A stretch of 64,000 nt of DNA from Oenanthe sinensis (Eukaryota; Streptophyta; Magnoliopsida; Apiales; Apiaceae), in the NCBI GenBank assembly GCA_028671895.1, contig CM053794.1, forward strand, positions 20,198,501 through 20,262,500. Reading direction: 5' to 3'. A program made the position numbers and the translations under genes. The notes under the pieces were generated by a model that worked only from the letters and a program-made list of their open reading frames with translations, searched no databases and was not told where the DNA came from. Shown here in pieces: positions 1 to 11,236 of this stretch; within the stretch, counting starts at the first letter, position 1, and every line of letters starts with the position of its first letter.

Positions 1-130
1 CGCTGTCCAGCTCAACGTCGCTTGACCTTGGTTTGTGCCTTAGTGTGCCAAACCAAAATCTTTAAACCAAAAGGTATTACACTTAGCCTCTTCTTCATTT
101 CCAATTCAAAGGCTGCTTATAAGGGATGTG
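1..130. other. unassigned sequence at left edge
   Basis: No open reading frame of note, no repeat boundary and no RNA gene is visible in this short piece. It could be the tail of a transcription unit lying outside the window, but nothing in the sequence shows that. Confidence 0.3.
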
Positions 131-682
131 CATAGGGTCACTTTGGGGTCGGGGAGTGCTATCCCCGAACTCGCCCCGATCCCCGAATAGGAATTGTTTT
201 GCTCTCCGATCCCCACCCCGAACGGGGAACGGGGATCCCGACGGGGAATCAGGGAATTTTTATTTTTTATAAATTTAAAATATGTTTTCTAAACAAATAT
301 TAACATGATAAATTATAATATTTTATATACATGTTTTAATATAATATTATATTTTAATCTCGAATTGAAATTAACATTTATATACAATATATATATATAT
401 AACAGATTAAAATTATAGTATGAAAATTTTAGAATAATAATATGAAATTAAAAATTATAATTATAATTATAATAATATATATAAATTATATAAGCATATA
501 TTATTATTAATAATTTATTTGATACATAGAAATATATATTAAATATTAAATTTATTAAATATGGGAAACAAGGATCGGGGATCGGGATGGGGAGACCCTA
601 ATCCCAGACCTCGCCCCAATTCCCAAAATTTTTATAAACTTTTCCTCGTTCCCCGCACTGAACTCGAAATATTTCGAGTCCC
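131..682. repeat. repetitive element with CGGGGAT-rich ends and AT-rich core
   Basis: Both ends are dense in cgggg/ccccg blocks (about 150-250 and 570-660) around an extremely AT-rich core (about 255-560). The end blocks are partly complementary, so the piece can fold back. A perfect 18-bp palindrome, actcgaaatatttcgagt, lies at 662-679 next to the right end. The layout resembles non-autonomous DNA elements of plants. No clear target duplication was found, so class and exact ends are open. The small minus-strand ORF at 555-737 only reads through the GC block and is not a gene. Confidence 0.45.
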
Positions 683-685
683 TAA

Positions 686-1171
686 GGGGTCGTTTGGTTC
701 GTGACTTATGAATACTACGTTTCCATTCCAAACTCATACCGTGTATGGTTGAAAATTTTTAATTTTAAAACTCATACCTCAAACCCATGAGGTGTGAGTT
801 TCTGAAGTTTTAGGAGAGGTGGGTATGAGGTGGGGGTATGAGTAATCAAATAAAAAAATTTATCTTTATTTATAACATATAATTTTATAAATAAAGAGAA
901 AGAGGTTTTGCTTATTAATAAAGAGTATACATATGTTAATTTTTAAATTAAAATTGTATAAAGATGTTGTTTAATATTTAATAAATAATAGTGATTTATT
1001 TTTCATATTAATTACATATATATTTTTATTTATTAAAAATTATATTAAATTAATAAATTCAGTCCACTATTTAACCAAACACATGTTATTAGGGATGCTA
1101 CCTCATCCTCTTATCATATTTACCCGATTTCTGATTCCATCACGATACTACTTCATAAATCAAACGACCCC
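686..1171. mobile_element. MITE, PIF/Harbinger-like, TSD taa
   Basis: A 486-bp element with inverted ends: left ggggtcgtttggttc, right end read in reverse ggggtcgtttgattt. It is flanked by taa at 683-685 and 1172-1174. A 3-bp TWA duplication with G-rich ends fits the PIF/Harbinger superfamily. There is no coding capacity, so it would need a transposase in trans. A second copy of the same family begins at 63951, where its first 50 bases resemble this element's right end. Confidence 0.75.
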
Positions 1172-1174
1172 TAA

Positions 1175-2401
1175 TATTATCTTTCAACGAAAATTGGTTT
1201 CATTTGTGAAATCCTTTTTTTTTTAATTTTATTTATTTTCGCCACTACAGTCTTATCCCTATTTAAATTCTTTTGATTTCAATATTTATTTTATGTTTTT
1301 GTTATATATTATTCCCTATTTTTTGAATAATTTATAGTTTTAAAAACATATTTTTATATAGCTTGCATATGAAATTTTTTAATATAAATTTACCCATACA
1401 AATATGAATAATTATAATTACCTCCATTGCAATAATTTGTATATACCTTTTATTGAGATTTTCTTTTAGGGTAAGGTATCAAATTTGGTTTCATCTTCGT
1501 AATTCTAATAATGTCAAATAACTATTTGATTTTGTAACTATAGTCATATACATTGTTTTTTTTGTTTATTATATTATATTCATACTCTTTAAATTTAATT
1601 TATAATAAAATCAAAGCACACAGATAATTCTAATAAAATTTCATTATATTTCAATTTTTTTAATTACATCACTAATACAAAAGTACCAAATTTTAGTATT
1701 AACACCCCATTCTTTATTATTTGTAATTTATGATTTATGATTTTTTCATATAATTATATCTATTTTTAAATTTCATTCGATTTTACTATTTATTTTTTAT
1801 TTCTATTATATTATATCAATATTTTTATAATATTTTTAATAAAATTAAAATTTAACTATCAATTCATTTTTCTAATAATTTAAAATAAAAATTAATTTTA
1901 CATAATTTGTTTTATATAAATGTATCATTCAATTAATTAGAATCACACTATCACATTAATTTATTTATCTGTACTTTTAGGGATATATTGTTTTGTGGTG
2001 TTCTGAAATGAATTACAGGATCAAAAGTAAAATAATGGGAATGAGAAATTGAATTAAATTTTATTATATATATATATCTCTATAAAATTATATGTAAAAT
2101 TATATTACAAAAAATATATGATTATCTTCTCTTATATTTAATGAGCTTTTTATTTAGTAAAAAAAATATTAAATTCAACATATTTATTCCAATACTCAAG
2201 CAAACAAAACACCCTTGTTTAATGTCATCTTAACCCATTTTATCCAACTCGAAATCGTTAATAAATGGACCCTTAATAACATTGTAGAATTTACCCATGT
2301 AGATATATCTTAAAATGAATTTAATTAGCAAACTGATTTATATTATTTATTTACTAAAATAATTATAAATTTAATATAAGTTATTTAAACTTATGTTATG
2401 G
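1175..2401 (+). repeat. left part of an interrupted Helitron-like AT-rich repeat
   Basis: This stretch has no gene. It shares phrases such as 'ctatttaaattctttt' and 'caaatttggtttca' with the Helitron candidate at 40659-43229. Its last bases (cttatgttatggg + gatta) continue after the retrotransposon at 28976 exactly as the paralogue continues through about 42610-42640. It is therefore the left half of a related repeat split by the outer retrotransposon. Its 5' end was not identified. Confidence 0.5.
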
Positions 2402-2406
2402 GATTA

Positions 2407-3605
2407 TGTTAAACAGTATGCGTGTTGTAGAAGGGGGGAGTTGAATGCAACTTACAAAATAATTATTTTTCTTGTTACCAACAAACAAGACGGTAATACT
2501 AGTAAGTATGTAATGCAAACAAGTTTAAGCAAGCACATGAAGACAGGTGTTTTAACTTCAAAAAAATAATTTTATTATTTTTTTATTTGCTACAATTGAC
2601 TGGAAAATAATTCCAGTTACAAAGAAACAAGAACAAAGGATTTGCTAATGTTTCTTGCTTGAGAGAAAACCTAACTCAGTTGCATAAGGGAAAATATTTG
2701 TGAGATATGTGTATTTATACTGAAACACATATCTCACTTACAAGTGTACTTTTCCTTGTTCCTAGAACAAAGCTTGAAATAAAATCTTTTCTTTTTCTAT
2801 TCAAATTTGTCTTCATTTATTTATAGATAAAGCAGCTCTGAGATATGCAGAAATCTTTGACTCTTTAAGCACGCTTTATCTTTTGCTTGAATTCTTCTAA
2901 GTTGCAGTAGTAGACTTGACAGGTTAGATAGTAATGTCAAAATCATTCCTTGTATTTTCACTATCTAGTGTGCTACTTGAAATAGACTGTCAGCTTCACT
3001 AAAAGGTTACTATCAACCTTTATCTTTCCTTTGGTGAAAGTATCTTCTGCTCCGCATACTTTGTTGTCAAGCTTGATAGTCCATGGAACATGCTGTCTTC
3101 CAAAGCTGATGTCAACTATCCCCGCTAATGTTGTTGTCAACAATCCCCGCCACAGTTGATGTCAGTAAAACTTGTTGTCTTCAAATCTTCATTCTCCGCC
3201 AAGTTTACTGTCAATGGAATAGTTACTGTCAATAATACTTGTTGTCTTCAAATCTTTATTCTCTGCCAAGTTTACTGTCAATGGAATAGTTGTTGTCGTC
3301 TGTTCCAATTGTATTGTCACTTGTAATGTACTGTCATATGCTTGAGTACTTGAAATATTGTTGTCTAAGTTTTGAATCATGTTGTGCATGAACACTTAGT
3401 GAACTTCTACTACATGACTCATGTTTATTCTTTTTATACAAGACAATAACTTTCAAATGTACTGTCACCTAACTAATACTTTTTAAATGTACTGTCTACA
3501 AGTAACTACTAACTATATGTCAAGATACATATGGCAGTAAGTTTTACTTAGCTTAATTAACCTTAAAACTAAGTACATTAGTTGATTACACCACAATCCC
3601 TAACA
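2407..3605 (-). repeat. 3' LTR of outer retrotransposon (1199 bp)
   Basis: Starts tgttaaaca and ends taaca on the plus strand, so it has TG...CA ends on either strand. It matches 27774-28970 along its length with many scattered substitutions, visibly more than separate the inner element's LTRs. It is packed with ctgtcaa/ttgacag motifs between about 2930 and 3540. Small ORFs inside it are not genes. Confidence 0.92.
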
Positions 3606-3620
3606 ATCTCTCCCAATTTT
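3606..3620 (-). other. polypurine tract of outer element
   Basis: On the minus strand the sequence just before the 3' LTR reads aaaaaaaattgggagagat, a purine run directly abutting the LTR's first TG. This is the standard primer position for plus-strand DNA synthesis. The same tract precedes the related LTR at 52598. Confidence 0.8.
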
Positions 3621-4601
3621 TTTTTGTAAAATAAAGACAAATTTAAAGTGAATTGCAGATGCGAACTCAACTAACATAAACTGAAGTGTTTGTACTTAAA
3701 AAATATATAGAAAATTACAAGTACAATTTTTTTAAAACTAAGCTTCTCTAGGCTGATCAAATCTTTAAATTCAGTTTGAGCTTCCTTGATCTGATTTCTT
3801 CCGTGGATTCTTCCTTTCATACAGCAACTCCAAAGATCTCAAGGCCCTCTTCTCTTCTGTGGTCTTGGCATGACCAGTTACACAATCAAGTACTAGTTTC
3901 ACCAATTTATGAGATAGATTCTTCAAGTCATGATAAGAGTAATAGGCTTCCACTAGTCCTTTGGAGATACTTAGAAATTTAAATCCAAATTCATCATAAA
4001 GAAATCTGGCTTTTAAAGATTTGATTTACCCTGAGTTTGTCCATATCATCATCTTCATTGGATCTATCATCAATTATCCTTCCAGCTTCTGTGCTCAAAT
4101 TTATTTTACTTCCAAAAGAGATCCAATGATTAATCTGAAAATTCTTCTGAGGTTTGCAGTGTTGAGTACTCCGAAATCTTCAACTTTGACTTCAATGCTG
4201 TTAATGATGATTCTGAGTGGATTTGTAAAGACAGGAGATACATAATCATCTTTTCTGGAGAATTGATCATTTAGCTTGGCACACTTTAGATCAATCTCAG
4301 CTTCTTTGATTCTTTTGTTGATTCTTTCTATCTCCTTCTATGTGGCTTCAACATCATCTGTAACATTGCTTCTCTTCTCTTCCTCCCTCTTCTTCTATTT
4401 ATTCCTCAAATCACAGATTTCCAAAGGTTTCTTTTTTAGATCAAACACCTCAAAATTTATAATATTGATGAGTTATGTCTTGACGAGTTCTGTGATTTAT
4501 TGTTCCTTCTCAGCTAGAATCCACAACTGGTTAAAGGTGATCTCTTCTTCAGATCCAACACTGTTGTAGAAGATTATCCTGTCAAGATTTCTGGGAAGAC
4601 A
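3621..4601 (-). other. 3' untranslated/remnant coding region of outer element
   Basis: This lies between the third ORF and the polypurine tract. Short minus-strand reading frames (for example 3771-3953) continue the acidic/basic composition of the third ORF but are interrupted, so the C-terminus may once have extended here. About 120 bases next to the polypurine tract are clearly shared with 52470-52597, showing that this tail is a family feature. Confidence 0.5.
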
Positions 4602-5948
4602 TTATTGACTCTTCTCATACTCAACCTTCCTTTCAAATTTCTTCTTCTTCTTATCTTGAATTATTCTCAGAACATTTGGAATGAAAGTTTTCTCCTTAGG
4701 GTATAGATACTCTTTCAGTTGCTCCACCAGCTTTTCTAGGAGTTCCACATTCTTTTCTTGTAAGGAATTCATACTCCAGAACTCCTTGATTCCATCTTCA
4801 TTTACAAACATCACCCCATTTGAGTATACAATTGTCTCAGGTTCTTCTTCTATAAAATCCAAGGGGTGAGGTTTGAAAGAATCCATTAGGTCTAGAAATT
4901 TTCTGATCAGCATCCCTCTCAAGACTTGGGTTCTTATATATGTCCCGTGAATGATAAGTAGCATCTTCTTGATCAAGAAATAGTTGACATCTTTCATTTC
5001 ATATTTCATCTCTACAATTTCTTCATTTGAGTAGAGAAGAATTATTTTACTTAGTGAGTTGACCTCAGACCAGTCAACATTCACCTTAATTAAGGATTCT
5101 TCATTGGATTGAGCCATGTTATTGATTGTAGGCCTCTTAATATCCAGATAGTCTTCATGAAGAACTTCAGTTATCAGCTTCCAACTCCTTTTACTTGGCT
5201 TCCTGCTTGAGTGTGGTTTTGGTCTCTCAGCCCTTGCCTTCTTGTATTTTTTGGATATAGAAATTTTCTTTGGCAATAACTGTTCCCTCACTTCTTTTGA
5301 CAGTGACTTTGAAGTTACTGTCAATACAAGCTTAACAATAGGTTCAGGCTCTTTGACAACAACTTCCACCTTATTTCTCCTGTCAACATCCTGCATATCT
5401 ACTTCAAAACCAAGTACCACAGCCTTCATAACCTTACATTCAATCTCACCAACTATCTTCTCATCTTCTCCATCCTTATTCCCAGTTCCAGAGGTCCCTG
5501 CATTATCAATATTGTTATTATTGGACTTAGAACTACCTGCACCATCCTTAGGCTTTTCATCATCATTATCACCATATCTTCTTTCCTGATTCTTTTTCAC
5601 AATCTTCTTTGACTTCAACTCTTCCAGCATCCTTAATTCCTCAGCCAACACCCTTATCACTTCACTTCTTTCTTCTATACTTGACAGCTGATTAAAGTAA
5701 TTGAAAGCCTCCTTTACAGATCTATGTCTGCGCAAACAGATCATGTCGAAGTTCATTGACCTGTATTTTCCATCTGTTGAGCTGCTAAACTTGATACAGA
5801 GAGGGTTGAAGGTAATTTCGGGCAGCTTTTCAACCACTATTCTCTGCAAAATTCTTTTCAGATTTTCATTGAGCCAGGACTTGTCTGTCTTGATTTTTAG
5901 CTTTATGGCTTCAATTAGTGCAATCTCTTGTCTGCTCAAGTATCTCAT
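4602..5948 (-). pseudogene. third ORF of outer element, C-terminal part (448 codons)
   Basis: The longest open piece of the outer element's extra ORF. It is charged and Lys/Glu-rich, with a low-complexity Asn/Gly/Asp segment near residues 130-160 and a basic stretch near 230-255. No signal peptide or convincing transmembrane helix is visible. One in-frame TGA at 5970-5972 separates it from the upstream piece, so the two were one frame. It occupies the same place as 12966-14375 in the inner element. Sirevirus third ORFs are often labelled envelope-like, but nothing here proves an envelope role. No function can be assigned. Confidence 0.6.
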
Positions 5949-5969
5949 GCTGATGTACCAACTGAAACC

Positions 5970-7225
5970 TCATTCAGTCCTAACAGTGATCACCCATTTG
6001 TTTCTCTTAGAGACCTTTATAGCTGTTCCAACTGTTGATTCTCTCATGGCTTCAAAAAATTTCCTGGGATCCCTGTTGGAAGAGTTTCTTAGTGCATTGA
6101 TCCTATCATTGAAGCTAGAATCTTCAAACACCCTGCTGTTCTCATTTTCATCCACCATTAGCAAATATGCTTCTTCATCATTTAACTCTTCCTTTTCTAT
6201 AAAAATAAAATCATCAACATCATCGTTGAATAACTTCTCCTTTCCTTTACCAGCTACATGAACAAGGGCCTTCACAACACCCTCCATGATCACAATACCT
6301 TTCTCCACCTTATTCTCATTAAGCTTTTCAGCCATCTCAGTGACCACCTTGGACAGTAATGCCAATTGGATCTTCTCCCGTTGAGATGTAGCTTGAGTCT
6401 CCTTATCACTTCTACTCACTTTCTTAGCCACCAACACTTCATCATTACCAACCTTCTCCCCCTTAGTTGAGTTAGCGGCTGCAGGGATTGTCAATTGAGT
6501 CTTCATCTCCTTCAATTGAGCAAAGATAGCCTAGAAACCATCACTCATGCACCTTTCAAATTACTCCATTTTAGCCACTAGCTTTACTTGATTCCTCCCC
6601 ACAATTTCCACCTTCTTAGACAGTTTGGAAACTTTCTTTGAAAGGGATTTCAACCTTCCATCAGCTTGTTTAGAACCAGGGGCTGTTGGGTTCTCACACA
6701 CTCTTATTTTTTATGGATGATCTCTTCATCCCTCATACACTCACTCTTAGGGCCTAGTGCCATAGATTTTGTGGTTATCTCTTTTATTATATGGTCATGC
6801 TCAAGCCCCTCTCCTTTTGTCAAGGTCTTTCCCTGCCTCTCTAATTTTTTAAACTCACTTCTCTCTTTTCTTTTTCTCTTGTTCTTTTTCATTCCCTCAC
6901 TCACTATAGGTGCAAGGGACGACTGAGCAGGTACACCTTGCACAAAAGATTTGGATTTTACCTTTAGAATAAAGGAGATAGGAGCTGAATCACTATCTTG
7001 AGGAGCTGCAGATCCAGAAGAGTGACTGTCAGGATGTGGAGAGTTGACCGCATCTTCAGCTTCAAAGTTACTGTTAATAGGAGTGTTGACAGTAACTGTG
7101 TAATTAATAATAGCAAAGGTTATGACAACATCCTGTCCCAATAGAGTGACAGTATCTTCCACCCTTTGAATGGAAGGTTCTTGTATGCTGCCAAAGAGAG
7201 ACTCCATGGTAGGTTGCTCCCCCAA
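5970..7225 (-). pseudogene. third ORF of outer element, middle part
   Basis: Two open pieces in different frames (7225-6704 and 6515-5970) with a short broken stretch between. The first begins near MESLFGSIQEPS, resembling LFGESVMNLSAEPS at the matching place in the inner element. It then turns basic (KKNKRKRKERSEFKKLERQ), consistent with a coiled-coil or nucleic-acid-binding linker. The second is acidic, with EEKE/DEDD-like runs. The frame change shows at least one indel. Function unknown. Confidence 0.5.
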
Positions 7226-7665
7226 ATCAAAATGAGAAGCATCTGAAATGAGGATTCCTCTCCGTGCTGAAAAATAAAATTGTGTGTATCGACAAGTGGA
7301 GGCTCATGTTGAGTGAGTTCAACATGGGGTGCAGACTCTGTACAGGGTGCAATAGGAGACTGGCCAAGTTCAATAGGTGCCCCCTGTTGATAGGAGACAC
7401 CTAGAAAGGATCTATTTTCCCTATTAAGTTATGTGTCCTTTTGAGAGGGCACAGACTGTGTGACAGAGGTTGATGTCCTTGCCTTCTTCCTCTTAGGCAC
7501 ACCAGGACCCTCTATGGGTTCATTGACATTTCCATCCTTATTTGCTGCACTAGGTGCAGTTACTCCCTCAAAAAATTTAGTTATTTTTCTAACCTAGAGG
7601 TTGAGGTTCTCTTCTTTGTAGAGACCTGATCCTGTTGAGAGGATACAAGTTCTTGGCTAAAAACC
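7226..7665 (-). pseudogene. third ORF of outer element, broken Pro/Ser-rich linker
   Basis: No long frame is open, but short minus-strand stretches encode Ser/Thr/Pro-rich peptide of the same kind as the matching linker in the inner element (about 14930-15660). It is most simply decayed coding sequence joining the N-terminal domain to the middle part. Confidence 0.4.
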
Positions 7666-8598
7666 CTAGATTGTTTGAAGGCTAAAAACCTGATCCTGTG
7701 AGTGTGGGTTAAGAATAGAAAGGTCAACTCCATTCTCATCACTCAAAGAAAAAACATGAAAATCTCCCACAACTCTCAAATTGAGTGAGTTTATTATAGA
7801 CCTCATGTGGTCAGTAATAAACAGACTCAACTCAAAATTGAGGGGTTTGCTGGAAAGTATGGAGTGAGTGTTTTTCTTTAACGTGGGGGACTCCATACAT
7901 TGTACACTATCTAAATTATTTATGCATATAACAGAATTAATAATAAACATACAGAATCTAGGATAGTATATTACCGATTTTCTGCTTTCTTCTTTACCTA
8001 GTACGAGCTTGAAGAGAGGCATCATGATTTTTCCAATGTCGATTCTGTAGTTATGCACCATAGGGTGCACAATTTTTCTGATGTATGCAGGAACTTCATT
8101 CCATCCGTTGGTTTTGCTCGACATGGCTCGAGTGATAGCATCCATTATCATGCTCCACACTTTGATAAGATACTTCCTATCCATCCCCCCTGATGGATAC
8201 CACTCGTCTGAAGTTGGGCTTGTCTTGGGTCCAGTATACCCAATCAATCTAAAGAATTTGGCCATCTGAATGTCACTGGCAGGCTCTTGAAATTAGGAAC
8301 CTGCTTCAGCTTCAACATGGAGAGCAATATTGAAGTGGGTTGATTCAATGGTGTAGGAGATGTTGTTGATTTGGAAAGTTATGGTGCTTGCGTCCTGCTC
8401 CCCCTCACATGTAGCAAAAGTCCATAGCTGAGATAATCTTGGGATTTCTAACAGTGGGCTCTCTGTTAGGGCATAAGATAAGAAAGAGTTATTCATGAAT
8501 CCAACAAATGGTTTGAAGGATTCTCCGGCTTCACCCACTGTAGCTATGATGGTGAAGTTAGTTTGGGCAAGTGTATAGACTATTTGAGGTCTAGACAT
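7666..8598 (-). pseudogene. third ORF of outer element, N-terminal domain
   Basis: Two pieces in one frame (8598-8293, then 8265-7666), separated by a single in-frame TAA near 8293. The fold resembles the inner element's ORF at 16669-15665. Both have a YAL... segment, a TF.I.N motif, an N..IDIGK/N..INFGK segment, and a YFPRF/YYPRF motif followed by a hydrophobic stretch. Such proteins are usually catalogued as uncharacterised plant transposon proteins. It begins directly downstream (in transcription sense) of the ttgacagt-rich region at 8600-9270. Activity unknown; now a pseudogene. Confidence 0.6.
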
Positions 8599-8599
8599 G

Positions 8600-9268
8600 A
8601 TTGTGGAGAAGTTAGCGGTTAAGAAATTTAGAGCAGTTTAGAGAAGAAGTTGCAGAGAAAATAATGGGTTTTTAGGGCGTTAGAATATTAGAGAGTTTAA
8701 AGAAAAGTAAAGAGTGAGAGAGATTTTAACGGTTTGTATATATATGATGTGAAAAAGTTGTTTTCAAAGTTGAATTTCAATCGATTGATTTGACAATTGT
8801 ATCTATTAATCTATTTGCTTCTTGACAGTAACTTTTGTGCTAGAAATCAGAAACACTCTTGAAGTAACATTAGCGGTTAGAGAATATATAAATTAAATGA
8901 ATAACCCTAATATTAACTGTTGACAGTATGTTATGCAGGGATTTGAAAAACTATATTGTCGAAGAATACTGACAATAAGTTTATGAAAGTATGTTTCAGT
9001 TCCGCATACTATGCTGTCAATACTTCTCAAACGTTCAACAGTAACTTATTACTATATGACAGTATAGATAAAACACAATGTCAAGAAACTTGACAATACT
9101 TTTTATTAACCTCATATGAATTAAGTTACTTAAAAATAAATTAGTTAACTTCTCAGTAAAATATTATCATGTGTGTCCACTGTGAGAGAAATTAAAACAT
9201 CTCTAGAGGCCATTAATTCACAGTGAATTTCAGTTAACTAAATTTTTGATCAACTAAATAGAATTACA
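8600..9268 (-). promoter_or_regulatory. internal cluster of LTR-type motifs upstream of the outer third ORF
   Basis: Non-coding sequence between RNase H and the third ORF. It contains repeated ttgacagt/actgtcaa motifs (8822, 8929, 8969, 9013, 9033, 9057, 9079-9095) like those in the LTR. Positions 9001-9020 match LTR positions 3051-3070 at 18 of 20 bases, and similarity extends further left (8986 versus 3037). The region upstream of an ORF therefore shares real sequence with the promoter-bearing LTR. Function as an internal promoter is inference. Confidence 0.5.
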
Positions 9269-10272
9269 TTAACAGGGTAAATTTAACATACCCAATTCAC
9301 TCACTAGCCTGTTGAATGTCTTTTCATCCAATGGTTTGGTTAAAATATCTGCAAGTTATTTCTCTGTTGGCACATATATCTTCTTTATTATTTCTTCCTC
9401 CACATGTTCTCGAATGAAATGATGTCTGATGTCAATGTGCTTAGTTTTGGAGTGTTGAATAGGATTATCAGAAATTGCTATGGCACTGGTGTTGTCACAA
9501 AAGATAGGAATTTCATGTAGAGTCAACCCATAGTCCAATAGATGGTTCCTCATCCAAAGTAATTGAGCACAACAACTACCAGCTGCAATGTATTCAACCT
9601 CAGCAGTTGAATTTGACACTGAATGTTGCTTCTTGCTAAACCATGAAACCAATCTTTCTCCCAAAAATTGATAACTCCCTGTTGTTCTGTCAATTCTGCA
9701 ACCAGCATAGTCTGAGTCTGAACATCCAACCATGTCAAAACTAGATTCTTTAGGATACCAAAGGCCTAAATCTTGAGTGCCTTTCAAATATCTAAATATT
9801 CTTTTTACATCAATTAAGTGTGACTTATTTGGATCAGACTGGAATCTTGCACACAACCTTGTTGCAAACATGATGTCAGGCCTGCTAGCTGTTAGGTAGA
9901 GGAAAGAGCCAATCATTCCTCTATACATCTTGTTTTCCACATTCTTTCTCTTTGAATTCTTGTCAAGTTGCGTTGCTGTTGAGATTAGAGTCTTTGCAAG
10001 AGATGAGTCTTCCAAACCAAGTCTTTTTAAAAGATCTCTGACATACTTAGTTTTGCAAATAAATATTCCATCTTCTTTTTGATAGACTCGAAGTCCAAGA
10101 AAGAATACCAATTCACCCATATACTCATTTCATATTTGTTCTGCATCAACTCTGAGAATTTCTTACATAAATCTTCATTTATTGAGCCAAAAATGATGTC
10201 ATCAACATATACTTGGACTAGAATGATATCATTTCCATGCTTTTTGTAGAAAAGAGTTTTACTATCTTGAAA
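9269..10272 (-). pseudogene. outer element reverse transcriptase C-terminal half + RNase H
   Basis: Copia pol remnant. The RT catalytic YVDD motif is visible in the frame covering 10281-10027 (VQVYVDDIIFGS). The connection and RNase H follow in 10120-9356, with TASRPDIMFATRLCARFQ, DSDYAGC, STAEVEYIAAG and CDNTSAIAIS. An in-frame stop at PTEK interrupts the last 25 residues, which continue to about 9269 with LADILTKPLD. Frameshifts separate the pieces. The RT palm N-terminal half is absent (see the deletion at about 10272). Confidence 0.88.
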
Positions 10273-10939
10273 AATCATCAACCATTACAAGAACATATCT
10301 TTTCTTTGCCAGTGACTGCACATTCACAGGACCAAATAAGTCTAAATGAATAAGTTAAAAAACTTCATTAATTGAACCACTTGAAGTGCTTTTGTGAGTG
10401 GCTCTCCATAGCTTCCCTTTTTAGCAATCCTCACACAATCCTTCTTGACAGAATTCAAGTTGACGAAGCTCTTTCACCAACTCTCTCTTCATTAGATAAT
10501 TCATTGCTTTAAAGTTCAAATGGGAAAGCTTCTTATGCCACAACCAACTTTCAGATGAAGAAGTCTTACTATAAAAATAGTAGACTTTGTCTTTTCTTAC
10601 TGAATCCAAGTCAACTATGAAGAGGCTTCCTTTTCTTACTTCTTGAAGTTCTTCTTCTCATGTCTTTTTGTTGACAATAGAGCATCTACATTGATCAAAA
10701 ATAAATTGAAATCTTCTTTCAAAAAATTGAGTTACACTTAATAAATTGTGCTTCAAACCATTTACTTGAGCAATTTTCTCTATCTTCAAGTTTTCAACTT
10801 GTAGTATGCCATATCTCATTGTGAAACCAATGTTGTTATCACCAAAGGTTACATAAGGGCCAACCATTTCCTTGAACTGTGATAGCAGGGCTTTATCACC
10901 TGTCATATATCTTGAGCATCCACTATCAATGATCCACAT
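10273..10939 (-). pseudogene. outer element protease and truncated integrase
   Basis: The copia protease active site is WIIDSGCSRYMTGD at the start of the frame 10939-10658. The integrase zinc-binding HHCC part lies at 10609-10421 (WHKKLSHLNF, then C-x2-C). The first integrase aspartate is visible just below 10400 (LIHLDLFGP). The sequence then runs to a VMVDDFS segment and jumps directly into RT SKTLFYKK at about 10272. The remaining two catalytic acidic residues and the first half of RT are therefore deleted. Two frameshifts are also present. Confidence 0.85.
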
Positions 10940-11236
10940 GATTCTTTTATTTTTCCTGTTGCCCTACAAAGCAGATATTTCAAGTTACTTTTAGTGCCCA
11001 AATTTCATTGGGTCCATTTAGCTTAACAAGTTCACAGTTTGAATTTGGATCAGTTACAATTCTTTCTTTTGCTTTGAGCATGACTCTTGTAGCTACTCAT
11101 TCAGTTTTTATAATTGGTTTGATAGCCTTGTTCTTGGGTGGCTTGTCCATCCTAACTTTAGGAGGATTTGGAGTATTTGCCATTTCAATTTTAACATTCT
11201 TATGCAGATTTACTTGATTATTAAAAAAAGGCATGT
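10940..11236 (-). pseudogene. outer element gag-protease junction (downstream piece)
   Basis: Basic Gag C-terminal sequence (PPKVRMDKPPKNKAIKP) runs from the inner insertion at 11237 towards the protease. It ends near NEIWALKVT followed by a stop. The protease frame reopens in another frame right after tagggc, as in the inner element. It continues the Gag reading left at 25384. Confidence 0.7.
11232..11236. repeat. target-site duplication catgt of inner element (left copy)
   Basis: catgt here is repeated at 25379-25383 on the other side of the inner element. Five bases is the usual copia duplication length and defines the element's ends exactly. Confidence 0.92.

Noticed and set aside
5701..6261. 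186-codon plus-strand ORF (also 5242-5589 and 4276-4569)
   Set aside because: These lie opposite the third ORF of the outer element. Their Ser/Leu/Phe-rich composition is the usual antisense of Glu/Lys-rich coding sequence.
4602..8598. Third ORF called a retroviral-type envelope
   Set aside because: No signal peptide, cleavage site or convincing membrane anchor could be seen, so only position supports that label.
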